Part shown: piece by piece, positions 33,001 through 45,700 of the stretch
Position numbering within the stretch: position 1 is the first letter of the stretch
How the letters are laid out: each line of letters opens with the position of its first letter
Origin: Onchidella celtica
Lineage: Eukaryota > Mollusca > Gastropoda > Systellommatophora > Onchidiidae
Length of the DNA stretch: 64,000 nt
Reading direction: 5' to 3'
Assembly (NCBI GenBank): GCA_963931925.1
Contig: OZ007569.1
Coordinates: forward strand, 18,706,482-18,770,481
The notes under the pieces: generated by a model
The model's database searches: none
The model's input: the letters and a program-made list of their open reading frames with translations, nothing else
What the model was told of the DNA's origin: nothing
Program-made: the position numbers and the translations under genes

Positions 33001-36000
33001 TTTATCACAACTTCATTTTGATCTTAATTTCTCTAGAAAAATTTTTTTGTTTTTTTACCCTCCATTTGATGTGTAGGTTTTCTAAAATCATAAATTCACT
33101 TTTATCTTGAAGTTTTGAATTAAAAAAAAAAAGTCATTGTTGGGTTACATTGTGTGAAAAATTATTGTTCTGAATATTTATTTCTCCTGAAAATGGGCAG
33201 TTCTTAATAGTCACCAGGAATTGCACAATTTTTATTTATTTTTTTTTTACTAAGGAAGCAAGAATTTATTGATGAACCAATGTTTCTTCTGGAAAAAATA
33301 TTTGAAATGTATTAATATGCGAGTGACATTCTTTGCTAGTAAGATATTTACTCCACCTGTAAGCCAAGCATATTTAAGATTTTATTTCAGATTATCTCAT
33401 GTTGTTGTTTTTTGTGTAATTTGTTCTAGGCTAGACTTGAAGTTCATTACAGTTGTATGACTTCAAGTTATCAAAATCCATACTTCTATGCATCTTTTAT
33501 AGATGTTTGAGGTATTCAGAGTATACTACCTTCAGTTATTCAGTATAACACATTTATCATTTTTTACAGGGATGCATAGTTCTATACTGACAGATGGAAT
33601 AAGTGAATTAAATTCACAAGTCCTACAGAGACAGTGGAAAATTATGTTGATTCTCTTGTGTTGTATACGATTTTGATTGAAAAAAATATCAGTTGTGCTT
33701 GATTACCATTCTAGTTAACTTATATTGAGCATAGGCATTGCAGACATATCTCTGTAAATATTTCACATTTATTTCATCAAATAATTAAAAAAGAAGAGCA
33801 TCAGCCAGTTTAATCTTCTGTCACATCAAGATCACAATATTTGATTACTGATTTATAGTAATGATCTCATTTAAACAAATTCAATAACAGTTCAGTAATA
33901 TTTTGCCATATTTTGTAATTTCAGAATGTTTTCATTTGGGAAGATAATGATGTCCACATTTTATTATTTACTAATCAAACCACAGCTTTAAAATGACACA
34001 AATTGCAGCTTTAATATATTATTTTCTGTTTAGCCTGTCTTTATTAGCCTTACTGTATATATAGCCTTGGTCTATTTTCTTTGCCCTGTATTCTTCACCT
34101 GCATATGCAAGCACTTTTTCCTTTTTCTTTCCCGACAATGCCAGGATCCATGGTGAGCTCTGACCACAACTGTCCAGAGTTAGTTCGTCCAGAGAGGACT
34201 ACATCATAGTATCTCACCTTCAGGAGGGCAGCATTGTGAGTTTTCCCTGTCTAGGAGCATAGTTTCAACTGCTTAAATTTCCAGTTGTGGTTTATTTAGG
34301 GAAACTTGCAAAACTGATGAATTTGGGGTTTGTTTCTGCTTTTAGGATAAACGCATGTTCTACTCAGTGAGAAAGAATTTAATCTTTTGTTTATGTCCTC
34401 ATACCGTTTGTTTCTTTATTTGTTAGTTTTAGGTACAGAATGGAGGCATCTTATCTATACTGACTTTTGCTATGTAAATTGACATGTTCATCATCAAAGA
34501 TCGAACCTGTTCCGGCAGTGTCGGAATTCCGACATTTTTTGGTTAGGAGAAAAGGCATCATATTTTTTGTGTCATGTTTTAAAATGTAAGTTTAATCCTT
34601 CATTTATTTTGTTCAATTTTCAAACTTAGAATAATAATGCTTGAAATGACTGGATTTAATTTTTGAAACGTATAAGATCCACCACAGGTGGAGTGGGCTT
34701 TGCCCTTTAGTCTCCCTCCATGGCACTGTCCCTGGTCACTCCCAGGCGGCTGCCTGGACCAGTGGCTTTTATTCTGACCACCTTAAAAGTTTGAGATTTC
34801 TATTTTCTTGTCCCAAGTCCATCCCTGTTATTATACAGAATTGAAGAATGCTTTTTCACGGGGTAGAAATGTGTTTGGATGAATGAGGTTGTGAAGGGCT
34901 TTCTTGTGATGCAGGGGTTTATTATATCTCATTTTGCTTATGTAGTGGGAGTGTTATGTGTGTTAGTTACTAAACGAAAATGATGCTATATTTTTGGTCA
35001 CAATTGTCACATCATTTGATATGATTGTCATGCTAATGCACCGTTAAACCCAAAATCAAACTCAAACTCAAAATTTGACATGATCCGTACATTATTAAAT
35101 TTTCCATGAAATTCCGTAGACCATGCAAAGAATTGCTTACTTTATATTATATACAGAGCTACACTGTACATTATGGAACTGGGGTAAGACAGACATTTAA
35201 AATAGTAGAACCTTGGAGATCGGAACTCTGAGAATCTCCACATTTTCTGATACTCTGGTAAACTAGCAATGTCTGAAATTCCTGTAAGCAGGATTTTTGC
35301 TCTAGTCATTATCATACTGTAATTGGAGTAGGCCCATAAATGTCTTTAGCAAAAAGGCTCTGAAACTGCTCATAAAAAAGTGTGAAAATTTGTAGATGGG
35401 TGTAAGATAACTTGCCCTATAAAGATTTGAAAAGTAATTCTGATGAACAGTATTTTAAAGATACAATCATATTTTCTCAGTATTCTTTTTTTCATTAGTT
35501 ACGCCCCTGATTTGCTTTGAATGTTACAGTATACTACCACAAATTGAATCACAAGATGAACCATTTGGAGGTAACAGTACAATCATTGAAGTCGTCAAAT
35601 GAGATTTCCTATCTGTTCTACTGCACCCTGATTTTTAAGCCAGGCCGAAGTTAATTGAAAGGTGCATTGTTCATGAAATATAACTGAACAAAATACTTAG
35701 TAATACTGCATGTTGAACCCCAATGTGTTGCCATATAGAAAAAAATGGTGAAGTAAATCATGAAAGGGTTACATTAAAATTCAGCTAATGATTGGACTCA
35801 AGTGAAAAATGAACACTGATCAGTGTAAAAAAATTTAAAAGATTAAAAAAAGGAAAACCATCCAATAACAGCAGGATTGTCATGAATTTGATATTGTCAA
35901 ATGTGTTGGCTGAAAGATTTTAAAATTTTTTATTTATACGTATAATTTGCATTTGGCATAATACTTCCTACAGAATGGATATAAAGTACAAGAGGGCAAT

Positions 36001-37429
36001 AGAAAAGTGTCATATTTTAACCACTGCAAATTTGGAATGTGAGATACATGGAAAGTGCATTGTCATCAGTGTCTGGCTCAGAACGGCCATCAGCCTGAAC
36101 ACATTCGATTATTCAAATAATTTCGCAACTGTCCTCTTTAATTTGAATTATAAATCTTGGATTTATCTTAATTGACATTGTTTTGATAAATATATAATAT
36201 ACATATGTTTAGACATTTTGCTAAGACACCATTAATTTTTAGAAATGTCCCAGTGAGGAAAAGAAAATATTTTTATCACCCCTGAAGACTTATGCAAAAT
36301 TACATTTTTATGTTGTTGACAGCCTGTAGGATAGTGATAAGAAAATTATGCCCAAATCTGGCAGTGTGTCAAATTGTCAACTGTCTCTCAGAGCCAGGGG
36401 AAACATTACTGCCATTGTGTGCATAAAATAATAAAATGCAGAACCAGGTTCCAACTGATGTTGGTTGTGTTGCTCCTGCTTTATGTGATCCCTAACTGAA
36501 AATTGCCCATTCAGTGCAAGAAGTGATTATTTCTGTCTTTGTTGATATGGAGATAAATGTTTCTTGCAGTGAGTCAACAAAATGGAAAGTTGTAAAACCT
36601 AGTGGCTGATTTTTATAGTCTCCAAATGTTCATAGACCCCAACATACCATTCCATAGTAGTAGACTGTACCCAGATTTTCCATAGAATCCCAGTTTGTCA
36701 TATTTTTAGATGAGCATTACCACATGATTTTGCATTACATTCCACAAATATTTGTAACATTTCATTGTTAAAATGTCATTTATGAATTTTATTGAATTGG
36801 ATTGGTAGATATGTGGGTTTATCAATTGTTATGGGCAGGTTACTTTTTCTGGTTGATCACAGACTGAATCATTTATATGTATTTATGTCATGTCATTCTA
36901 TTTGCTAGTTGTCATTCAAGTATGTTTTATTGAATTGAATGCACATTATACAGTTTTTCATAAACGACATGTATTGGGCTGCCTTGTCTGGTATGGTTAC
37001 AGGTTATTTATGTTTTTCCCCTGTCTTTGCATATGTACTAGATGTCAATGCACATATGAAGATTAAGGCAGATTTAGAGTTTGAGAGTGCTATCTTCCCT
37101 TCATTTGGAAGAAGAAGACAATTATGTTGAGATGAAACTAATACAGTGTAGTACACTGTCAGCCTAAAGAAAAAAAAAAGTATTTCATGATGTATAAACT
37201 GGCGTAAGCACACAGTGTATAATATCCTGTTCTTCATTGATGCTAATGTTCTGTAAGTAAATGACAGTGTCTAGTGAAACTAGCATATTGTCATCCTGTA
37301 CTGTTGGGCTGCCTGTGGATAAATACATCTTGAGTGAAAACTTCACAATTCAAAGTGTGTCCCTGGGGAAATCATGCAATTAACCCTCACACTGTTTGGG
37401 CCATGACATCATGTTTTTCTTTCTCTCTG

Positions 37430-37600
37430 TCCACTATTGATAAGACCACGATATTATGGTCCCCTCTTCTGTGGGCCCCAGTTGCTAAGCTCACAATATC
37501 GTGGTCCCGTCTCCCTTGGCTGCCAGTGACAAGGCCAAGAATTTGTTACCTCCTCCTCGGGGCCAAGTTGATAAGCCCGTAGTATCGTGGTTCATGACAT
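37430..37600 (+). repeat. Degenerate tandem repeat, about 60-bp period
   Basis: Three units share a core like GATAAGACCACGATATTATGGTCCC, GCTAAGCTCACAATATCGTGGTCCC and GATAAGCCCGTAGTATCGTGGTTCA, each followed by diverged filler. Confidence 0.55.
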
Positions 37601-38346
37601 GGTCTTCCATTTTCAGAGCTTATGTTGCGGGGTTTTCCTGCAACTTGCACAGGCTTATCAACCCAGTGACATCCAGAGGCAGATTTCGGTATCACTGCGA
37701 AAAATACAACGTTACTGCATGTGTCTATTCACGTAACTCATACTGAATTTTTTACTGGAGGCACAAAAAAAGTAAGTAAAAGTTTGGCTTACAATAATTC
37801 CAGGAAATGGACTTTTTTTGTCCACGTGATTGAAAATGCAACACATCATATGTCTAATGTTATTGTTATGTAAACTTTCACATGACTATAGCAGTTTATA
37901 GGCTAAATGGTGATTTCCCAAGTTAGGTGGCTGGAAACATTCAGTAACAACATGAGTCTTACAAAGACAGTTCCACAGTAAGGAAAACAAACAAGCCTAT
38001 GCAAATTGCCACATATTGCACAAATAAAAATTTGATCTGAATTTATTCTGTGTATTCATTTCCATGTTGTGAAAAACTATTGTCAGATCAAAAGGATGTG
38101 CATGTATTTGATCATGGTTTCTGCCCATGTTAAAAGCAGCTGTTGTCCATTGTTATGTTTTCTTTCAGAATTTTTTCAATCTGGTGATAGAATAAAACAA
38201 ATATATATTATTTGTTGGAGTTTTGAAATTATTTGATTTAATTTGTTTTTTGTTCTTATTTTGTTCAGTGAGTGTGAAGCAAGAAAAGGTTTAGGGTGAA
38301 AGTACAGCTTTTATTGTTTTGGCTAGGCAGTCCATGCCCACATTAG

Positions 38347-38603
38347 GAATTCGTCCCCTTAAAATGACAACGTTCTAATTCCCTTCGGTTAACTTTTGAG
38401 AAATCGAGGATTGACATTTCATGTGATCATAGCTTTTACAGCGAAGAACTTTTTTTCTCTTCAGTAATACTTACAAACTACATGCCGAATCTGCTTGACA
38501 CTTGACACACAATGGAGAAGGCCCGTGAAAGTAGTGTGTAGTGTGTAACTCAGTTCAGCCAAAAAGCGGACGTAGAACTTTGTCATTCTAAGGGGATGAG
38601 TTG
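38347..38603. mobile_element. MITE-like inverted-repeat element
   Basis: Arm TCGTCCCCTTAAAATGACAA (38351-38370) mirrors TTGTCATTCTAAGGGGATGA near 38580-38599 with two mismatches. The interior is about 200 bp with no ORF. Confidence 0.6.
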
Positions 38604-40026
38604 GTGCATAATTTAATTACGTATGTAATATAATACACATCGAGGGCTGCATGGTAAACTCACTATTCAACTATTTTTGTCTTGAAATTGAGATATTTTG
38701 CATGCTTTTAGGTCTTGACAGGTTGTGTTATAGGTTTGGGCTCAAAATTCTGAAAATTGATGCGCTAAACCACATTTTATTTAAAGTAACCTAAGTATTA
38801 AGTCTGATCAAGAATGTTATGCAGTTTTTTGCTTCTGAAAAATTTATAAAAATGAAGTTACGACAGTTTAGCATATGGCCCTGAGTAAGGCATTTGTTTA
38901 CGGTTTGACGATAGGTTATTCACGGATGGTAATTCTCGGGAAATTTCGAGATACTCAGCTCCCCATCCTCACACACTTCTCCATTGATCCGGCAGACAAA
39001 AATAATAGATTTTTACAATGTTTATTTCAATTCACATGGAAATTTTTTTCATAGCACCATTTGAAATCATGTTTCCAAACTGTATAGCAATTTTTACATT
39101 CAATGCAAATACAAAAGTATTTAAACTTTGTAACAGATAATTTATGAACAATATAAAACAATCCATCTGTTTTCAATCATTCTGTTTCATAAAATTAAAA
39201 GAAATTTCAATTTTTTAATTTTTTTGTTCCATTTGCTTGGCTTGATAAAATTTTCATCTACAACAACATTCCAAGTAAAAGAAAAGACTATCATGCATTT
39301 CCAAGAAAGGCTCTATTAGTATTACATAACTAGTTTAACTTGAAATTAATAATCCCAGCTAGGCTAGAGATAGTTTCTTCTCCATCATGACTGACCATAA
39401 TCTTATGTTTTATTTACCAAAGGAATACTAGCACAACCAGTGTAGTTCAAGTGAAATCTGGTAGCACTGGTATTAAAATACTGAAGATCGCAAACTAAAA
39501 TACTGTTGCACCAAAAGCTTGGAATAAGGTTCAAGGAATATGAAAGTAATATAACAGTATACATCTTTTCCTGTAGCAGCACATCTTACTACATGAAGAG
39601 TAGAGATATTTACAAAGATATCTTGGTAAACAATTAAATAGAGAATAAAATTTTCCAATAATTTCACAAGGGTGGCTGGATTCATATCGATCTATCATAT
39701 CGATACAATATATAAGAAGGTCCACCTAACATTTGTTGTGTATAATAATACACAAGAAAATACATCCCAAATTAAGTCCAAGTATGTTAGATGTCACAAA
39801 TCTTATTTATATAGTACTGTCCTGCACTATGCAAATTTTTGTATAGTTTTTCACACAAAATTCAACAGATGAAATACTGAATTATCCCTGTTTTTTATAT
39901 GCACAAATCTGTAGTTTATGCATATTCCTGAATATTGTACATAATGCTCAAAGAAAGAAAAAAATCTTGTTTCTTCCTAAGTTCTATCTTTCATTGAGAG
40001 ATCCCTAAGCATATTTGCTGCTATTT

Positions 40027-40800
40027 TTAACCCTCACCCTGCGAGGGGCGGCAATTGTCGGTATTTACTCGCAAGCGCTCACGCCGCACGGGCGGCAAAA
40101 GTCGCCCAGGTCAAGCTGACCGCACCACGCGCAAGCCATATTTTCATGCATCAGGTCACTGACCTTTTTGAGACGTAACCACCGTGTTATTGTTCACTGT
40201 ATCTCTTCTTAAACGCATTGTGACATGGACATGTTAACCAGTGAACCACTGGTCGGAATCACAAAGACTAAGCTTTCAAAGGCTCTCCCCACACTTTCAA
40301 AAGATGTAACATCGACATGCGAACTGTTGCTCAACAAATTTGCAATATTATCTCATTTTTTCACAAGCTGACCACCATCTGGAGTTGTCTGTATCTAAGA
40401 ACCAATCAGAAACAAGCTCTGAAATAATCTTTGCCCCAAATGCCCACATTGGTTTATTAGTATGTGTCAATCAGGATGAAACCATTTATGTAGGGCTTGG
40501 GTGGGCGTGGCTAGTTATCATGCTTTGTTCTCACGAAAACTACAGCTGTCAGTTTGGAATCATGCTCAGATCATTGGTTAGAGACTGACAGACAAAGATT
40601 TTGCTGGTTAATTCATTATCAAGCGTGATAAGGCATAGCAGCGAATGTTTTCATACCAATCAATAAAAACCGAACCATGTGGACAGTGTTTGTGGTCATT
40701 GCATAGCAGCACGGGTCAGTGACCCCAGATAAGATTCTCCGTGAGTAAGGTCACTGACTGTGCAGCGGGCTTTACGGGTAGCACACAAGGTATGGGTTAA
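40027..40800. mobile_element. TTAA-flanked non-autonomous element (piggyBac-like)
   Basis: Bounded by TTAACCCTCACCCTGCGAGG and GTATGGGTTAA, so both ends read TTAACCC-ACC-TG inward. About 100 bp at its right end matches the reverse complement of 60461-60560 in TKFC intron 4 (shared phrases AGCGGGCTTTAC and GGTCACTG). It is GC-richer than its surroundings. Confidence 0.55.
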
Positions 40801-42669
40801 GATGATCTAATTGCCCATCTGCTCCAATCACAAGTCAAGCAAATGTTAATTTACAGACAGAAGACAAGCTAATTGAACCACCTGGTGTAGCAAAAAGGCA
40901 TGAAATTGGTGAACACAGTACTGTCCTGAATTATTTGTACGATAGCGTCTGGAAACTAATTTCTTTAGGACTGCATTCTCTTAAATCCAGCATACCAGAT
41001 GCCCCATGATTCATCATATGAAATGGGCATAAAGTGACTAAAGATGACAAAGCATTTAATTATGCAGCCAGTAGTATAAAAATGTCTTTAACCTACACAG
41101 CAATGAAAGATTTTAGTTCAGTGCTCCCAGGGGTAAGGCTGTGTACGCATCATCCATCTCAGGCCAGTGACATCTATGAGGGACCAGTTATTATATCATT
41201 GATCAGCCTTGCAATCAGAACTTGGTAGTCACTAACTAACTGACAGTGAAACTCATCAAATTTTTGTAGATCTTTATCAAAATGAGATTTAGGAAACGTC
41301 ACAACATTTGAGAGTCCAAGAATCAACTTTTAGCAAAACTGTATCAGTTTAAAATTGCTGTCATATCATGCAAGGCCTGATCACTGCCATACAGATTAAG
41401 CTTTCAATTGATCAAGCACAGAGTTGAGCTGTAGATCCATAAATACAATTAAACATCTGCACAATGTACACTGTCATTCTCTAATTTACCAGCCTGAACT
41501 GCTGACATGATATAAATGCAAGTCCAAATGGATACATGCTTTGACAAATTCAATTTTAGAGGGTTTATACGTATGTTACTGTATGTAAGAATCAAATATA
41601 TGAAAGGAAAAAACAAAGCTTCAGCTATCTGTCAAACCTGTGACAAATTTTTGGCAGTGTTACAGCCTTTCACTTAACAAAATAAAATATGTACTGTTTT
41701 GGCATTTTTTTAGTAAGTGTAATGTTTGTGTTACAAGTTGTGGCACAACTGCATTTCTGTTTTGTACAGTCAAACTTCAAACATCTTTGATGTACATCCC
41801 AATTACATAAAATACCTACATGGATCTCTGCTGGCTGCCGCCACACCAAGGAGAAAAAAAAAATTCAATTACAGTGGTAAAATAATCAATACCAGGGCAA
41901 GCCCTTAATCACAATAAAGGGAACACTATATACTTGATGATATGACAACATCAAAAATGTCAACAAGGTATGGAGAGCTGGAAATTAGGAAAGCCAGCAA
42001 AATGTGAACCGAATTTTATAATGAATTTATGTCTTTGTGTGCTTTGTCATGGTTGTTCATCATAGCTTTCTTAATTACAGCAAGTCATATCACACGTTTT
42101 ATTCCCTATACATTCAGTTACTGTATACAACAGGAGTGCACCCTATTAAACCATTCCAAAATTGCTGCCTATGCCAACAGAACATTTTTTTTTTGTTGCT
42201 TTTGTTAAATCTGTCATGGATTTTGCATGATGCATTAGATTTGATCTCACTCTTTACACATCATCGGTCCGCTGTTGAAACCATGTTAAAATTAACCCCA
42301 AAGACTGTTGATAGGGGACTACAGTATTTTACATATAGAGTTACAGCTGAGCAACAAACACAGTTCAGTATTTTCTCTATTTGGCTTTGTAAATTGACTG
42401 CCGTCCCCAAACAATAGTATCTGAGTTTAGTTCCAACAGCTGACCGACGACATGAATATTACAAGGCTTGGTGGGCACATTTCAGGTGATAAAAGATTTA
42501 CCGTATAGCCTCATACTTAGGCAAAGTAAGCCAGTTGACTGACCCTACAGCCTCATAATCCTTGTAATCTTTCTTAAGAAATGATGGAATACCAATATAA
42601 TATTAAAAATGATCACATCTTCTCCTAGGACAACAGATTTCAAAAATCAAACAAAGGAAACAAAAACAA

Positions 42670-42762
42670 TCATTTCTTTGCCTTTTTCAATGGAGGTTGT
42701 TGCACTTGTGTAGTTTCACTGGAGGAACTCTCTACACTTGGAGGAGGAGCAAGCTGTAACAA
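42670..42762 (-). CDS. SRF: SRF exon 8 (C-terminus)
   Basis: The acceptor TATTTTTCAG precedes LLQLAPPPSVESSSSETTQV and the basic tail LKKAKK. TGA is at 42672-42670. Confidence 0.85.
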   Translation of the reverse strand: MLQLAPPPSVESSSSETTQVQQPPLKKAKK

Positions 42763-45700
42763 CTGAAAAATAAACGAGAGTTTTAATAATAAACAAGGCT
42801 TTCTAACAGCTTGGTCGTGTGTTTCTAGCCAAAAGGATCAAACCTAAATCAGGCAGCAACTTATCTTGAAAACATCACAGTGTTCGAGCTATTGTTATTG
42901 AAAATGAAGAAATACATGATCAATTTCATGAAATAATACGAAGGAAGACAGCTGTCCCAGCTCTCTCTCCTAACTTCCTACTGAAAGAATAAAAATATTT
43001 TGAGACCTCTCGTGTGAAACTGCAAAGGGGTTCAAAAGAACAGTCGAAATGATGCACTGATAAAGTTTTTGGGCTTTTCACTTGTAAAGAGGCAGCCAAT
43101 GGGCTATCTTCAGAAATTTCTGAGATATTTTGAAATGTATTTGTGCCTTGAAAAAGCAAAAGACAAACTTATCTAGATCTCACTGAAATGCATGAAGTGG
43201 GACTCACTAGCCTAGATAATACTTACTGGAGTACCACTCAAGGACACTGGAACAGGAATTGTTATTATTTGCTGACCTGTAGATGAGAATACAAAATGAA
43301 AGAATAAACACTGTGTAAGTTCAGAATTTTACATCACCAGACAAAATTTATTCACACATGTCTATGTTTAATTATACACTTCTTGTCAACACTTACAAAA
43401 CAGCAATTCAACTTTAAAAAACAATGAGGTCAAACAACATTATAGAAAGAAAGAAGAGAACAAAACCAACAGGATGTCACCAATGTGCTTTGAAAGATAT
43501 GCAACAACCAAAACTAAATGTATACTTTAAGAGACACTTAAATGAAAGATCACTGCTTTTTTGTCAAGCAAACAACTTTTATTTTGCCATTTACAATTCA
43601 AACACTAAAATGGGACATTCGAGGATAGACAAAAGCCAGAATCACTTATTGGACAGGAATTTTCTTCCTCTGAAGATCTCTTGTAGTGTCCCTCCCCAAG
43701 AATTTGAATTTTTCTTTTCATTTATGAAACAGAGTCAACTTTTGTTGAAAGACAGTCACATTAATTTTGCCCTTAGCAAGCCAGCCATACACAGTTCCTG
43801 GCAGTCAGATTTTCACGTGCTCTTCAACATCAACAGTATTCCTCAAATTTCGGTGGTGGTTCTTATATTTCCTGTCGTCCTTTTTTTTTTTTTTACCTGC
43901 TCCATAACAAAAACATTAAGAAAAGTTAGCAAATTTTACAAAAACATTCTTCTTATGAGCTTTGGGTATCTCAGTATGAGTACTGATGCAAAAATATCCT
44001 GAACCTGAGACATAATTCGCCACTGCCAACTGCAATACACACATACAAGCTCGTACAAATTCAACAACACACAAAACACTATTCACTAATTATAATATTA
44101 ATGCTCTCCTTATTTAGAAAAATCCAGAACTGCAGGAAATTTCCAGAAAATTCACATCCCTGGAACCTTCTCAAACACTGATTCCACTTACCTGAAGATT
44201 GATCTGCTTGTGTCATGGATATTGCTGTTGCAGGCTGTTGAAAGTTGAAGATATTTTGATCATGGAGATTCTGAGTGGGTGTGGCATACACAATTCCTTG
44301 AGGTGTATGGTACATGACAATTCCAGGTGTCATCCCTGTTTGTGGAGTGAACAATAGTGAACATTAGTCTAGTCAGTTAACCCTTTCATATCACCCTGAA
44401 CCTTTTGGGTGCAGGCCGTTTTAAAACCAATCAATATACTGTTCGCCCATAAGTTGCTGCCACTCGTGCACCCTGCACCACTTGCAATAACACATAGTTT
44501 TGTAGCACATACTCTTTCCATTTTTTGTGTTTGTAAACATACAACTGTCATTATTCTTCTCTGAATAAGCTTGCCAATGATACCAAAAACCATATTATTG
44601 AATATGAATTTTCAAAAACACTCCAAAATAACGCTTACACAGGTAATAGCCACTACAAAGAAGAAATGTACAGTGGGCATGCAAGATCCATGATCCCTGC
44701 GATGTGCAAAGGTTAAACAAATCCTCATCCATCTCATGCACGAGCATACCAATAACTTTCCCACCATATAGGACAGCATTTCATGGTTTTGGTGAGATGA
44801 GATTTTTTTATGCTCAGACAAGCACATAGCAAAAGCATTTCTGCTTATAATTTCAAAACTATTAACTCCTGGCCTGCCACATATATTTCCATTCATATGC
44901 CAGGTGCAAAAGGGGGCAAAACAAGCAAACCTAAAATATTACACTCTAAATGCCACGCTTTCATAATGCACGCAAATGATGCAAGTACGCAGGGGAACTA
45001 ATAATCATAGTTCGGGAATTGTCTCCACTTAAGAAATGCATACATTTTAGGCCCAGAACAGTTCCGGACACATGACAGTAAAGTGAGATCAGACAGACCG
45101 GAACAGTTCCGGGCAAAGCAGGGAAAGATTGATAAGTCACTTTGGGAGAATACAAGTCTCACCATGAGCAATGATAGGGTGGCCAGAAATCAAAACCACC
45201 ATAATCATTGATAGGCCAGTATGTGAGATGGTCTACAAAATGCAATTACCAATGGTAGAAAACTTGCCTCAGAACTTAACTCATTGTGTGCCAATCACCA
45301 ATATATCAATTTTTCCACCGGTCATGTTTGTGTCAATCACCAATGTATCGGTGCACAAGAATGCTAGGCTATTTCGTTTTGGGATGAAAGAAAGTCAACT
45401 TTCTATTAATAAATGTTGCTGTAGTTAATCTTCATTCATCCTCCCCACTATTTTCTTACTGTATCGGCAAACGTGGAAAAATTCTTGGCACACAAAGAGT
45501 TAATAAGTTTCATCAAGTCCATCTTCTTCAAAATCAGATATAATATGTTTCTTTTGATTCGATCCAAATTAAAAGTCCAGAAATATTCTTCTTCGTAAAT
45601 ACAAAGCCTTATTTATGGGTAAAAGAAACGGGTATATAATCTAAACGATGGTTTATCTGCAACTTCAGCACCTGGTTACGTTGAGAGTTCCAGTTTATAA

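Larger units (their letters stand above)
28594..42669. other. 14-kb intergenic region between convergent QPCT and SRF
   Basis: It begins with the QPCT 3' UTR and ends with the SRF 3' UTR. A minus-strand AATAAA (plus-strand TTTATT at 42098-42103) lies about 570 nt past the SRF stop and is a candidate poly(A) signal. The rest is AT-rich with the repeats listed separately, poly-T and poly-C runs near 31950 and 32140, and a GC-richer island near 34680-34790. I see no exon with convincing splice sites. Confidence 0.5.

Noticed and set aside
34676-34790. GC-richer island with CCAGGCGGCTGCCTGG palindrome
   Set aside because: Stands out in base content but I found no second copy, Pol III boxes or coding frame. 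Not enough to call.
43424-44002. 192-codon plus-strand ORF opposite SRF
   Set aside because: It lies wholly in SRF intron 6 antisense, is Asn/Lys/Phe/Ser-rich from AT content, and shows no domain or splice support.
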